Program-made: the position numbers and the translations under genes
Notes under the pieces: generated by a model
The model's input: the letters and a program-made list of their open reading frames with translations, nothing else
The model's database searches: none
What the model was told of the DNA's origin: nothing
In this document: piece by piece, positions 9,701-17,673 of the stretch
Layout: the number at the start of each line of letters is the position of its first letter
Position numbering within the stretch: the stretch's first letter is position 1
Source of the DNA: CAYWKS01 sp964458935
GTDB lineage: Bacteria; Planctomycetota; Phycisphaerae; Phycisphaerales; Zrk34
NCBI GenBank assembly: GCA_964458935.1
Contig: CAYWKS010000009.1
Span: forward strand, 1-64,000
Direction: 5' to 3'
DNA length: 64,000 nt

Positions 9701-11313
9701 TGCTGATGCCAGTTCTCCAACGCGCCGAGGTCGCGCGGAAAGTCGTTGATCAGGTAATGGCCGTTGTCGTAGATCTGCATGTGCAGCGTGTCTTCATGGG
9801 TGTGGTTGCGGGAGGTGCCGAAGCCCATGTGCACCTGCACCTGCTCATCCCCCACGCCGTCGCCCAGCATGACGTGCTTACCGCCCCAGAGCATCACGTT
9901 CTCGCTGCGCTCGCGGGGCGCGCGATGGGCAAATCGCGCTTCACCCAATTGGCCGTTCGAGGCATCGTTCCAGATGACCTGCCCCGAGTCGGGCAGGCTG
10001 ATCTTGTCGAAGGACGTGAACGTCTTCTTGACGAAGTCCTCGTAGGGGCCGGGCGGTGGGAAACGGAAGTTGTTGTACAAGCTGTACCCATTATGCGGCG
10101 GGCCGTGCGGCGCCTCGCTCTCGGTCAGGATCCCTGTCGGCGGATTGATCACGTAATCGTTCGGGTCGCTGTAACCGTTCATCTCCCGCATCTGCGCGTA
10201 GTTCAACTGCTGGATGCCCGCGTAGCCCGGGCCTTCCATGTACAGTCCGTCAGCGCCGTAGCCCATCGTGAAAGGCGATTTCTCGAACGCCTGGGGGATC
10301 TTTCGCAGCAGGTCGATGTCATTGAACACCAGGGCCACCCGCTTGTGCCGCAGACCCGGCATCGTCTGACCATCCTTAGAGAATCCCGTCATGCCATAGT
10401 TGCGCTCCCATCCCTCGACGATGAAACCTTCGTAGCAATAGTCCACAATGTTGCCCAACGACCCGCTGACACTATCGGAATAGTTCTGTACTGCCTGCGA
10501 GTCGAAGATCAGGTCCATGGTCTCCAGGCAGGTGCCCGGGCCATTAATCTCGGGCGCGGCCCGACGCAGGACTCGCGTCTCATCCCATTCGGCCACCCAG
10601 CCCGATTCCGGGTAATCGGGGTAGGTTGAGGTGTACCGCTTACCGTAGTTCGCCACCAACGGGTATCGGGGATAGGCATCCGCATAGGCCTTCAGCGCGA
10701 CGGCCGCCGCATGCGCGTACTCCTCAGCCAAGGCCGGGTCCGAATCGCGCAACAGGATGTACATCTTGCCACAGGCGACCATGCGCGGTTGCAGCCAGTC
10801 TTCACGCAGCGTGTCAAGCATGCCGAGTTGGTATATCTCGTAGCCGTCGGTTTCGCTGTAGGGGTACGTCACGGTCGACGGCGTCTTGGTCGGATGACCC
10901 GGCGGGTGCGTCGGGCAGGTCGGCAACTTGTGCGTCACGCTCAAGGTCATCGGATAATTCGGGTTATCCGGGAAGGTATTGCCGCTGGCCACATGCGTGA
11001 AATGGTTCGGATCGACCAAGGGGTCGTAGTGCAAACCACCGTCTCGGAGTTGCTTCAGGTCCACCGGATTGCGGACGAGAACCATCTCGCCCGGAGACTT
11101 GGGGACGATATTGATGATCTGCTCATCCGTCATGCCGCGCAGTTCATCGGCCTGATTCTGTAAGCCTTGCGACCACGTGATGAAGTCGGTGTTATACAGC
11201 GTCGGATGTGCGAAGAAATCGGCTTCTTGGCTGTGTGCGGTGCTCATGCTCGCGACACACAAGCAAGCCACGGCCAGACAGAAACGCGTGACGATGTGCG
11301 GTTGACCTGACAT
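3715..11313 (-). CDS. Giant secreted heparinase II/III-like polysaccharide lyase with CBM, PA14-like, Ig and FN3 modules
   Basis: 2,532 residues, with an SD (AGGAG) about 10 nt before the ATG and a Sec signal peptide (residues 1-28, ...STAHSQ). An alpha/alpha-type N-terminal region leads into the heparinase II/III beta domain (about 475-800; LGDGVGDEQVQVHMGFG, HTHEDTLHMQIY, GHYLINDF). A CBM6/35-like domain (about 815-915) and a first copy of a 220-residue module (about 918-1141) interrupt that beta domain, which then resumes (VALQIDLGDRTDRVLL). Next come a chitobiase C-terminal-like domain (about 1345-1424), a PA14-like domain (about 1426-1575) and a bacterial Ig domain (about 1584-1670). Module copies follow at about 1673-1896, 1991-2211 and 2309-2532, separated by FN3 domains (about 1897-1988, 2213-2307). 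It probably cleaves an acidic polysaccharide outside the cell; the substrate cannot be read from sequence. Compared with the relative at 57481, it lacks the N-terminal CxxC pair. Confidence 0.9.
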   Translation of the reverse strand: MSGQPHIVTRFCLAVACLCVASMSTAHSQEADFFAHPTLYNTDFITWSQGLQNQADELRGMTDEQIINIVPKSPGEMVLVRNPVDLKQLRDGGLHYDPLVDPNHFTHVASGNTFPDNPNYPMTLSVTHKLPTCPTHPPGHPTKTPSTVTYPYSETDGYEIYQLGMLDTLREDWLQPRMVACGKMYILLRDSDPALAEEYAHAAAVALKAYADAYPRYPLVANYGKRYTSTYPDYPESGWVAEWDETRVLRRAAPEINGPGTCLETMDLIFDSQAVQNYSDSVSGSLGNIVDYCYEGFIVEGWERNYGMTGFSKDGQTMPGLRHKRVALVFNDIDLLRKIPQAFEKSPFTMGYGADGLYMEGPGYAGIQQLNYAQMREMNGYSDPNDYVINPPTGILTESEAPHGPPHNGYSLYNNFRFPPPGPYEDFVKKTFTSFDKISLPDSGQVIWNDASNGQLGEARFAHRAPRERSENVMLWGGKHVMLGDGVGDEQVQVHMGFGTSRNHTHEDTLHMQIYDNGHYLINDFPRDLGALENWHQQTKSHNTVTLNQSQQDGDEDGDPLMYEPTMPGVSVVSVGAAKAYHAQGYQFGSQPNNYARTLILNTVDINRPYVVDVFRVKGIRDVGAPATNQTRDYMLRSSSMHRQTASITTSMSSTTESTYSHFYNPTKGSAESDFKLTYQCQTPWPAMPTGNFHWPEWLDQGPYPDNTLLPYRATAGSWSSEPAIGTTHHVIAQPNMDVYLFEVPWLARISDGLPESDYVNEQKIPKLMLRDVRPEEEETLFVVVHEMWAGSPHINSVQSISTLGTTTEHQGENYANQSGTQVLTGGDYTGSGYLSIPSDGDWAEWTVNAQITGNHTLTFRYGLGGIRPVNISVNGTVVEEGLSFPGTGGETTFATYDLDADLNAGNNTIRIEASAGDLLLDNFDNGDIATGGSGDVEAGFTINQTSHGAQVYEAGGTLTLDCDVANGNWGKAEVTSLSPFDAVGTGAYSATFTINSFQRTDRDRTTAFALRPNNNGLSLSVNDQHSVAGLALQINGQKGDVVLTAADTDGDDTTARDLLHQDLNVNMSELEDGFTVTLSADASGWSISVTGAASFESASGAWGAHDYNTVFSDTTFVKCLVNDGTDKTAKLVLDSVKVSPAASSLSPLAIDKFDSRFAIRDLVALQIDLGDRTDRVLLSTSGEVVNFVKDDLQFSGRLGVIAESSSGQRDAYLVGGSLLSDTSANVNLTRTTDAYTGTVSHTTSRWLGEEDAIVVPENTAIPTGTALNGQWVLLSNYSSGNGGGWCAEIDRVETAGGVTTIYTADSHGLRIDPNGLTEWHLPYRSFPGATTYTIHTKASNQSDVYVTPAGGAFLEPVSVTCTTAAEGGDVHYSLDDGVSWNLYVAPININSETTLLVRSVDTDGLKTAVPDEYKFTFDKDATNVPMGELTPGLARIRSDSENGPAVEQEIVPTFTIDAFLKDHLLPHGESAWFYYDGYLNVPADGVYTIHYRPDLAGGLTLDGDDVLPMEYYRDDPNAGPKAGTHAMRSVDVALRAGLHPIEMVHYVAPNDRWTPSVDFEWESDAMARRPIVQSDLYTSGRPRVDITAPNPGEEFIAGSVTVAADASDMDGSVSQVDFYANGSPIGTDASAPYSISWANVTAGNYTLTAVATDNDGLTGTSDPINISVQPETGIALFRDDFEDGDIGSGSGSDVNGGFHVNKASRVIESGGNVLLDASDGGNYETARMWSKSGFDPNGASKLVWTIVVDSFVPDDSIHLVAFALQPSGGQSDIGSAYGNDGGPGLYIQMANNASVIGLFAKDVNGANPAEMLHEDSSLNSSELEDGFTIQVEVSDGGWTWTVLGAASMEDASGGWGPSNGYGDVFGSSTYVKAALKCGTDHDLKVEVERIAVSGVTLSGPTSLAAVAASETQVDLTWTDNAQGETGQVIERSLDGSNWSQVMTVAADVTSYSDTGLSGGTTYHYRVAAYDATEYSGYSNTAVVTTPAVITALFRDTFCNGDLATGDPDDVNAGFTFNDNGRAIATEAGGFLTLDSTDGGDWTRTSLWANNAFDGAAESQIVWTIVVDSWTGSNHNKDLSFALEPTGGWSAIGGGRYDKEGQPGVSLQMAKDSAAFGLFAQDVGGVNTRDKLHEDTSFNVSELEDGFVVTVTLDPNGWSVDVEGAPSVEDASGSWGTSGYADVFNSTTFVKASIMDGTLHAAKAVIDSITVNAELPAKPTDLTATAASTSQIDLSWTDNAGSETGYRIERSPDGSTWTEIATVGANVTSYSDTGLSEATLYHYRVLAYDGGATSDCSNFVSAMTQTTSSMPLFMDTFDDGDISVGGAGDVIAGFSVTDTSRVYESAGNATLDASNSGGNWKHVMMWSDNAFDGAAQPEIKWTIVVDSWTGSDRPTMLAFALEPTGGNTGLAGKGYDPADLPGLSVQLSNDGAAFGLFAQDVDSLNTRDKLHEDTSFNTSQLEDGFTIEVIVNASGWNLNIAGADSLESASGGWGTSGFYDVFNTTTYVKAGNRDGTDKSAITDVASITVEMQ

Positions 11314-12340
11314 GGTTCTATTCTCCTGTTGCCGATGCGTGGTGTTTTTGGGGCCGTGCCGCGCCTCAATTGCCTCAAGACCCCTTGCGTCCGAAATGTT
11401 CTGGCCGAATGGCCGTCAATGGAATTGGAGTGACTACGTGAAAAAGATCAGGTTGCCGGTAAGCACGACGAGGCCAAGGACGCCGGATGCGACGTACCCC
11501 ACCTACCGCGGCGGCACCCCGGGCATCAATTGCAGACTGACATGGGGAGCCTCCACTGGATGTTAATGTTGTTTGACGGGATGCGGTGGCCGCGCCGCGG
11601 CAAGTGAATACAGCGACACCCGGCGTTGTGCCCATCGGGCGATAGAAGGCAAGGGTGCGGCCCAATCGCGATCATTGACGGCCCCGCGTGACGTTTATCA
11701 AAACCTGCAGAGAAGTTGAAGAATTCTGACGGACAATAATGCCCGGAAAGCCTGTATACCCCGTTGTGCGCACCGATCAATATGGACCGAAATAAAAGTT
11801 CAACGCACCAACGTTATAAACCCGCAAATGATTCAACGATGCTCAACCGACGTGAGACCTCCACCAAGCACTCGGTAAGTTACCCCACAGCAGTGACAAA
11901 TGCCAGACTAATTCTGAGGCTCGGGGGAAAATCTTGCAACTGCTCGCCGGCATTGCGTTGGCGGTGGGCGATCGTCGGCACAATCCTTCGCTGATGGAGT
12001 CAAGCGGTGGTCGTGTACGGGTCGCTCAACGCGTGCTTTCGCAGCCGAGAAGGCCGAGCCTGTTCGACCTGAGTCTGCTGCCGATACCCTTTGCGGTTGA
12101 GCCGCGCTGCAGTCTGGCGACCTCGGCTTGCCCCTGGCGGCGAACGCCAATGGCGAGCGGGCCAACAAACCCACGGGCCCGACCCAGCCGCCTGCGGCAC
12201 TGCTGCACAGCAGTCTCGCGGATGGCCGTTGCGGGCAACGCGCATGAACACCGATCTGGCACAACTCTCGGACTCCAAAGGCGACGGCGTGGTCTTTCGG
12301 TGTACGGCGGGTGTCCGCCGATGCGTCGGGGGTGACAAAA
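11314..12340. other. Gene-poor stretch upstream of the giant lyase
   Basis: About 1 kb with no open frame that looks like a protein. Short frames on both strands are Arg/Pro/Ser-rich and overlap. Part of it (about 11700-11900) is noticeably AT-richer than its surroundings and probably holds the promoter of the minus-strand lyase gene, but I could not pick out a confident -35/-10 pair. The segment 12000-12340 is GC-rich and may be decayed coding sequence; I cannot identify a parent gene. Confidence 0.4.
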
Positions 12341-12366
12341 TTGTGGCACTCCGGCCCGCGTCGAGT

Positions 12367-12479
12367 TATACTGATGGCATCAGTGGGGAAGTTCGCGCGC
12401 TGCGCCGCGTTGCTGCCCCGCGTTAAATTCGCCCCCGGAAGCCCGTGTCGTTCCAGATCTGGAGCGGCGCGGGTTTTTC
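12367..12479 (+). ncRNA. Candidate small RNA, copy 1, with intrinsic terminator
   Basis: A TATACT hexamer (12367-12372) precedes a GC-rich region that can form a hairpin (GGGG 12384-12387 with CCCC 12416-12419). An AU-rich then C-rich linker follows (TTAAATTCGCCCCCGGAAG, 12423-12441). A terminator hairpin comes next (CCCG/CGGG outer stem, 7-bp inner stem CGTTCCA/TGGAGCG with GATC loop) and a T-run (12474-12478). The same order and nearly the same linker recur at 53131-53219, with compensatory changes in the inner stem. It ends 87 nt before the pseudopilin start, so a leader role is possible, but copy 2 has no gene following it on the same strand. Promoter and 5' end are inferred. Confidence 0.6.
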
Positions 12480-12565
12480 TGTGCCCGCCCCCCGCCGAAT
12501 CACATTGAACCTTTCCAGACTGGCAGTTATGTTAAGACAAGGTGTGTGTCTGATGGGAGTACGCG

Positions 12566-13249
12566 ATGGTTCGCGGTGGGGTTCGAATTGGGTTCACCCT
12601 TGTAGAATTGCTCGTTGTTGTGGCTGTCCTTGGGCTGCTGCTGACGCTCCTGCTGCCGGTGTTGGGCATGAGCCGCGAACTGGCCAAGAAGACGGTCTGC
12701 TCATCCAACCTTCGCGAGATTGAGATCGGCTGGGTCGGCTTCATCACTCATGAGAACAACGGCACATTCCCGTATACCAAGTCCGTGCATAAGCACCCGA
12801 ACTGGATCGACGCCCTGGACACGGCCTATCCCGAGGCAGTCAGCCAATGGGGCACGGACGCCCAAGCCGTGAGCAGTTGTCCGACTATTCGCCACGAGTA
12901 CACAAAGATGTACTACCCGGGTATACGCTGGGGCTACGCGATCAATGTGTGGTGGAAGGGCGTGCCCTCGGAGTACAATGAATTGCAGGCTTGGGCGCAC
13001 GTCGAGAAGCCGGCGTCCTATCCCATGTTCATGGACGGCGAGGTCGCGAAGTTCGGCAGCGGGCATGGCATTCCGCCTTACGTCCCGCTGTCGTCACGCG
13101 GGTCGCCCGACTGGGGTGTGGGAGCGGTCCACGGGGACGGCCAAATCGTCAACGTGGCGTTCGCCGACACGAGCGTGCGTGGGGTACAGATCGACCAAGT
13201 CAGGCAAGGCATGCTCGCCGCGGACCAGTATCCGTGGCTGCAGAACTGA
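12566..13249 (+). CDS. Prepilin-type N-terminal methylation protein with H-X-DG tail
   Basis: 227 residues. The N-terminus MVRGGVRIGFTLVELLVVV is a type IV prepilin-like leader: prepilin peptidase would cut after Gly9 and methylate Phe10, and Glu14 is the conserved +5 glutamate. The hydrophobic helix is followed by SSNLREIEIGWVGF, close to the CxxNLRQIG-type sequence of planctomycete pseudopilins. The C-terminal part has the H...DG signature (VHGDGQIVNVAFADTSV). These proteins form one of the largest paralogous families in planctomycetes; a role in type II secretion-like surface structures is assumed, not proven. The gene stands alone, convergent with the PEP-CTERM gene (7 nt between stops). 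Confidence 0.88.
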   Translation: MVRGGVRIGFTLVELLVVVAVLGLLLTLLLPVLGMSRELAKKTVCSSNLREIEIGWVGFITHENNGTFPYTKSVHKHPNWIDALDTAYPEAVSQWGTDAQAVSSCPTIRHEYTKMYYPGIRWGYAINVWWKGVPSEYNELQAWAHVEKPASYPMFMDGEVAKFGSGHGIPPYVPLSSRGSPDWGVGAVHGDGQIVNVAFADTSVRGVQIDQVRQGMLAADQYPWLQN

Positions 13250-13256
13250 TGACGCT

Positions 13257-13934
13257 TCAACGGTGTCGTGACGCGCGCCACCGCGTCAGCGGAGTCACAG
13301 CCAAGGCGAACAAGGCCAGCGATCCGGGTTCAGGCAGCGCGACGTGGCGGATGGTGAAACTGGTCAGCTCATCCGGCACATCGAGGTAATAACTTGCGCT
13401 GAGGTCTGAGCCGTCGTACGTCGTCGCGCCGCTCCATGACAAGACGTATGGGGAAGCGTCCAGATCGTATCCCTTGTTACCATCTGCGACGGTATCATCG
13501 GGATTCCTTATCGCTCCGGCTTCCCAGCCGAAATCCAGAGCTCCCGAGGTGAATGGCACGAACGAATCGATTCCCGTTGCGGGATCGATGGTCCCGCTTC
13601 CGAGGATCAGGTCGAGACCTGTGATCGGTGTCCCGGTGAGGTTGTTGATAATGGCTTCCACGACCAGAAAGCTGCCCATGCCGCCGCTATCGGCCGTTTG
13701 CACTACTAAATCGAAGGGCTGTGCCGCAAAGATTTCGATGTCGTAGGCACCGAGTGCCGCCCCCGGGAAGAGGGGTAGTTGGCTGACGTCGACGGACTTC
13801 ACCCCCGCGCCTGCCGCACCCGAAGCGCCGGTGACCATGCCAGCTCGAACCAGGCCGCCACATGCCAGGGTTACCGAGCAAAGCAGAAGGACAAACAATG
13901 CCCATTGTTTGGGACGGATAGCCCTCACCATCAT
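13257..13934 (-). CDS. PEP-CTERM sorting domain protein
   Basis: 225 residues. An N-terminal signal peptide (hydrophobic core ALFVLLLCSVTLACGG) opens the protein. The exported middle is beta-rich and Gly/Asp/Thr-rich. The C-terminus has the full PEP-CTERM sorting signal: the LPEPGS motif, a hydrophobic stretch (LALFALAVTPL) and a basic tail (RWRASRHR). Such proteins are anchored or processed by exosortase and are usually surface or matrix proteins. No other domain is recognised. A good promoter lies upstream at 14008-14036. The convergent neighbour is the pseudopilin. No exosortase gene is in the window, so it must be elsewhere. Confidence 0.85.
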   Translation of the reverse strand: MMVRAIRPKQWALFVLLLCSVTLACGGLVRAGMVTGASGAAGAGVKSVDVSQLPLFPGAALGAYDIEIFAAQPFDLVVQTADSGGMGSFLVVEAIINNLTGTPITGLDLILGSGTIDPATGIDSFVPFTSGALDFGWEAGAIRNPDDTVADGNKGYDLDASPYVLSWSGATTYDGSDLSASYYLDVPDELTSFTIRHVALPEPGSLALFALAVTPLTRWRASRHR

Positions 13935-14007
13935 CAGGCCTCTCTCTCAAGCCCACACGATACGTGGATGCTGGCGGACCTGCCACATCGCCGCACTTGA
14001 TATGCAG

Positions 14008-14036
14008 AGAGTACCGCCCGTGGCAGGTAGTGTCAA
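14008..14036 (-). promoter_or_regulatory. Sigma70-type promoter for the PEP-CTERM gene
   Basis: On the minus strand TTGACA (14036-14031), a 17-nt spacer, then TACTCT (14013-14008). Transcription should begin near 14000, giving a leader of about 65 nt before the ATG at 13934. A perfect -35 with ideal spacing makes this the clearest classical promoter in the window. Confidence 0.65.
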
Positions 14037-14242
14037 CATATTGTCACTCGGGTGGCATGCAATTGTCCGTTCGGGGCGCAGGATTCGCAGCGGAGCCGTG
14101 TAAGGAAGTGTGTCAATGACGGGCTTCCTAAAGGGGGCGGCCATCTCTCACCGCGTAGGATGGTTGCCATAACATGTGACCGGCCGAGCCGTACGGGCAA
14201 GGCATTGGACTTGACACTTTCACACAAAGGGGCAAGCAGGAT

Positions 14243-14578
14243 ATGTCAACACCCGGTTCTGTAACAGCATCAGTAATCGAGATCGGCGGGACTTCTTGCG
14301 GTACGCTCCATGCCCGCATGGATTTCGACTCGACCTCGCAGCCCCCTGAGTACTACCTGGTCAGTGGCGACTTCGCTTATGCCCGGCTCTGGCAGGTTGA
14401 TCTGGGCGGAGGCAGCGTCACCTGGCAACTGAAGGTTTACGTTGGCTCCGGACAGTGCGCGGGGCTTCACAGTTTCCGTTTGACTACCCCCGCAGCTAGT
14501 CCACTTGGTGACTACTGCCTTTGGGATGGCTCAAGCACAAATTGCGATAAAGGCCAGGCGGCAGTGATCGAGGCATGA
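14243..14578 (+). CDS. Small hypothetical protein with four cysteines
   Basis: 111 residues. I do not recognise the family by name. The composition is that of a real folded protein (balanced Ser/Thr/Gly, beta-strand patterns, four Cys), unlike the Arg-rich shadow frames around it. Features include SCGTLHARMDF, PEYYLVSGDF, WQLKVYVGSGQC and LGDYCLWDGSSTNCDKGQA near the end. There is no signal peptide and no membrane segment. A TTGACA lies at 14211-14216, but no -10 at normal spacing and no good ribosome binding site are visible. It converges with the WD40 kinase gene (16 nt between stops). It could be part of a planctomycete-specific family of small cysteine-containing proteins. Confidence 0.6.
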   Translation: MSTPGSVTASVIEIGGTSCGTLHARMDFDSTSQPPEYYLVSGDFAYARLWQVDLGGGSVTWQLKVYVGSGQCAGLHSFRLTTPAASPLGDYCLWDGSSTNCDKGQAAVIEA

Positions 14579-14594
14579 CAGCACTCCGGTGAGC

Positions 14595-17570
14595 TCACCG
14601 ATGTGCGTTAGGAAGCCACCGCAGGACAGCATCGCGTTGCGTAGCCCAGACGCCGTCGTCGTGATGATCGAACCTGGCATGGCTGACTCGATCTCTGCGG
14701 TTGGGGTTAGGCAGTTCCAGCAGGGCGAGGCCCGTAGTGGTATCCCACAGCCTCGTGGCCATACCGCTGGTCAATAATCGCGAGCCATCCTGGTTGTACT
14801 CGAATGCCGCCCAGCCCGCGAAGCCACGGTGGGCATTGAAAGTCATTGCGACTCGGCGGTGCTCGCTGTCCCAGATCTTCACGATCCCCTTCGTGCTGAC
14901 CAGCGCGATATGGCGACCGTCCGGGCTCGCGGCAATCGACTGAAGCGAAGGAAACTCGAATCGGCCCTTGGGCTCTACATGGTCGCCATCTGCAGACCAC
15001 CGTTGTAGCGCCACTTCGGAGTCTCGGTGAGCGCGGGTGGCCGTCCACAGTGTTCCGCCGCTTCGTGCCCAAGCGAATGCTCGGGCGTGCTCGACCTCCA
15101 GAATGCGTCCGGGCTCGATCACGCGATAGACCTCGACACCTCGCGTGGACTTTACCGCAATGAGACGTCCCTCAGCGTCGAGGCCCACGCGGGTGACCTG
15201 CCGATCACCGTAGTCGACTATCGTCCGGGCTTTGGAGGGAGTCACTGGCTCGTGAAGAAGAACGGTTCCGTCGAAGCTCGATGAGACGATGATGCTGGCG
15301 TTGGCGTCGCAATCGACGGACGAGACGTCCCCTCGATGTCGTCCATCGAGTGTCGTCGCAGCTCGAACCCGCGGGGCAATGACCCTGACCGACCCGTCCG
15401 CACAGCCGACGATAACATGACCTGTGCGCTTGGCTGCAGCCAGCGCCAACGTCGTTGCGCCGTCGCCGACGCGGATGCGCTGCGGGATGCTCGATTGCTC
15501 AAGTCGCCAGGTCTTGACGGTGCCCGCCTCGTCAACCGACAACGCTTCGTTGCCGGTTGTGCTGAACCGTAGCAGCGTCGGGTCTGCGGCGTGGCCGCAC
15601 CAGAGCGCGACTTGCTCGCCGTCATGCGTGTCCCAGACGCCGATGCTCGCATCGCCCGAAGCCGCCGCAAGCAAGCGCCCGTTGTGGCCGAAGGTCATGC
15701 AACGCACGCTGTCCAGACCTGCGATGCTTTGCGAAAGCTGCGGCGGAGTCACGGCAAGCGACCATATCTGAATCCGCCCCTCGCGTGTACAGGTCGCCAG
15801 GCGTTGGCCGTCGATGGAGAACGCCGCTTGCGCCACGGTGCCGTCGCAGTCCAAGGTGTGAGATGTCAGACGTCCATCGGTCCAGTAACTGAGATAGCAG
15901 CGGTCGTCGTCACACGTGACAACCGCAGTCGCGGTGGAACTGACGGCCATCGCGAAGATGCCCGGTGCCTGAGGCCACGCCTCGACGCGGCCTTTGTCGA
16001 TGTGCCAGACGTGAAGCACGCCCTGACGGGTGCACCATGCCGCGTGGCGGCCGGACGGGCTCACATGGACCTTGAAGGCGCGGCGAATGGCCGCATGCTC
16101 GATATGCACTGTGGTATCCGAAGCGTAGTTCCACGCTGTCAACTGACCATCCGACGGGGAGCCAACCACGACCGGCGCGTGGGTGGCTGCCGAGAAGGCG
16201 AGCGCATCGCCCACGTCACGATGGGCCGAGCCCAGGGGTTCGCCATTTCGAGCGTCCCATGCCAGTATCTGACCGCTGTGAGTCAGCGCACTCAGACGCA
16301 TGCCATTGTCCGCGAACCACGCGACCGCAACTCGGTCGCCGGCGGGTGACTGGAAGGTCCGCACGCTGCTGTCGCTGGCGTGCAGCAACCATCGCCATTC
16401 CCACCTGCGTTCAGCAGGGGGCGTCTGCATAAGTATGCGGCGTACTTCGGCGGCGTCGCCCTCTGCGAGGGCACGCCGCGCCGACATGATCTGGTTGACA
16501 TAGAGGGAATGCCTGGCATGACGAGCTTCGGTATCGGCGCGGGATTTCGCCGCCGTCCACATCCCGTAGGCGTAGATCGCGCCGACCAGCACCAAGGCGG
16601 ATGCCGCGGCCCCCACCCCAAGTCGAAGGCGGTGCCGCGCAGCCCACTTGGTGAGAAAGTATCCAAGCGTCAGGCGGCGCGCGGATACCGGCTCGCCGGA
16701 CAAGTAGGACCGGATGTCATCGGCGAGTTCTTCAACCGTTCGATACCGGCCCTGCCGGTCCCTGGCCACCCCCTTGGCCAGCACAGCTTCCAGATCGGCG
16801 TCGATGCCCGAGGCAAGCGCCGTCGCCCGGCGTGGCTCCTGCTCAATCAACCGCTTCCGCCGCTCGTAGACGGAGCCCTCTCGCGGATGCGGCAGTTGGC
16901 CGGTGAGCAACTCGTGCAGGATCACGCCCAGCGCGTATACGTCACACTGGGCGTCGATGGCGGCGATGTCGCCGGCCGCCTGCTCGGGTGCCATGTACTC
17001 CAGCGTCCCGGCCATCTCGCCATCGAGCGAGATGGCCGGGATGTCCCCGGTGACCTCCGCCGCCCGTGCCAGGCCGAAGTCGACCAGATGGGGCAAGCCC
17101 CGGCCGTCCACGACGACGTTCGAGGGCTTGAGGTCACGGTGGATGATGCCGCGTCGATGAGCGAACGCCACCGCATCACAGACCTGCAGAAACAGCTTCA
17201 GCCGCTCCTCGGTCGACAGATGCCGTGATCTGACGTGGTGATCGAGGTGCTCACCCTCGATCAGTTGCATGCTGTAGTAGTACACACCGCGGTCGACACC
17301 GCTGTCGTACACGCGAGCGATGTGCGGATGTTCCAAACGGGCCGCGAGTTCGATCTCGCGTGCGAATCGGGCCCGGATGCGATCATTCTGAAACGCCTGG
17401 CCGCTGATGAGCTTCAGGGCCACGTCGCGTTGCGTACTGGTTTGGCGGGCTCGCCAGACGGATCCCATCCCGCCGCGCCCGAGCTGCGCGATGATCTGGT
17501 AGCCCGGCAGCGAAGGTACCAGCAGGTCATCTGAGCCGAAGTCAACCGGGCCGCCGTCCAGACCTGTCAT
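14595..17570 (-). CDS. Membrane Ser/Thr protein kinase with C-terminal WD40 repeats
   Basis: 991 residues. Hanks-type kinase domain at about 24-295 with all catalytic elements: GRGGMG loop (31-36), Lys53, HRDLKPSN (Asp146), DFG (164-166) and the APEQ activation-segment end. One membrane helix lies at about 316-338. The rest (about 400-990) is a string of WD40-like repeats (GH...V..W units such as SIGVWDTHDGEQVALWCGH), probably at least one and perhaps two propellers. The kinase is therefore cytoplasmic and the propeller extracytoplasmic, if the topology is N-in. It lies downstream of a sigma factor and a small unknown protein on the same strand. This set recurs in planctomycetes and suggests that the kinase works with the sigma factor; targets are unknown. 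Confidence 0.92.
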   Translation of the reverse strand: MTGLDGGPVDFGSDDLLVPSLPGYQIIAQLGRGGMGSVWRARQTSTQRDVALKLISGQAFQNDRIRARFAREIELAARLEHPHIARVYDSGVDRGVYYYSMQLIEGEHLDHHVRSRHLSTEERLKLFLQVCDAVAFAHRRGIIHRDLKPSNVVVDGRGLPHLVDFGLARAAEVTGDIPAISLDGEMAGTLEYMAPEQAAGDIAAIDAQCDVYALGVILHELLTGQLPHPREGSVYERRKRLIEQEPRRATALASGIDADLEAVLAKGVARDRQGRYRTVEELADDIRSYLSGEPVSARRLTLGYFLTKWAARHRLRLGVGAAASALVLVGAIYAYGMWTAAKSRADTEARHARHSLYVNQIMSARRALAEGDAAEVRRILMQTPPAERRWEWRWLLHASDSSVRTFQSPAGDRVAVAWFADNGMRLSALTHSGQILAWDARNGEPLGSAHRDVGDALAFSAATHAPVVVGSPSDGQLTAWNYASDTTVHIEHAAIRRAFKVHVSPSGRHAAWCTRQGVLHVWHIDKGRVEAWPQAPGIFAMAVSSTATAVVTCDDDRCYLSYWTDGRLTSHTLDCDGTVAQAAFSIDGQRLATCTREGRIQIWSLAVTPPQLSQSIAGLDSVRCMTFGHNGRLLAAASGDASIGVWDTHDGEQVALWCGHAADPTLLRFSTTGNEALSVDEAGTVKTWRLEQSSIPQRIRVGDGATTLALAAAKRTGHVIVGCADGSVRVIAPRVRAATTLDGRHRGDVSSVDCDANASIIVSSSFDGTVLLHEPVTPSKARTIVDYGDRQVTRVGLDAEGRLIAVKSTRGVEVYRVIEPGRILEVEHARAFAWARSGGTLWTATRAHRDSEVALQRWSADGDHVEPKGRFEFPSLQSIAASPDGRHIALVSTKGIVKIWDSEHRRVAMTFNAHRGFAGWAAFEYNQDGSRLLTSGMATRLWDTTTGLALLELPNPNRRDRVSHARFDHHDDGVWATQRDAVLRWLPNAHR

Positions 17571-17673
17571 GGGGGGCAGGCGGCCGCCGGCGCCTTCAGA
17601 GCCATCAGGTTCATCACGATAGGTAACGATCCCGCCGCCTCCTTAACCCGACCCGGTTGGTGAGGCGACATCA

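Noticed and set aside
11375..11780. Minus-strand short open frames before the lyase gene
   Set aside because: No family resemblance and no start signals; more likely promoter and untranslated DNA.
12344..12349. TGGCAC as half of a sigma-54 promoter before small RNA copy 1
   Set aside because: The matching -12 TTGC element is absent at the required spacing.
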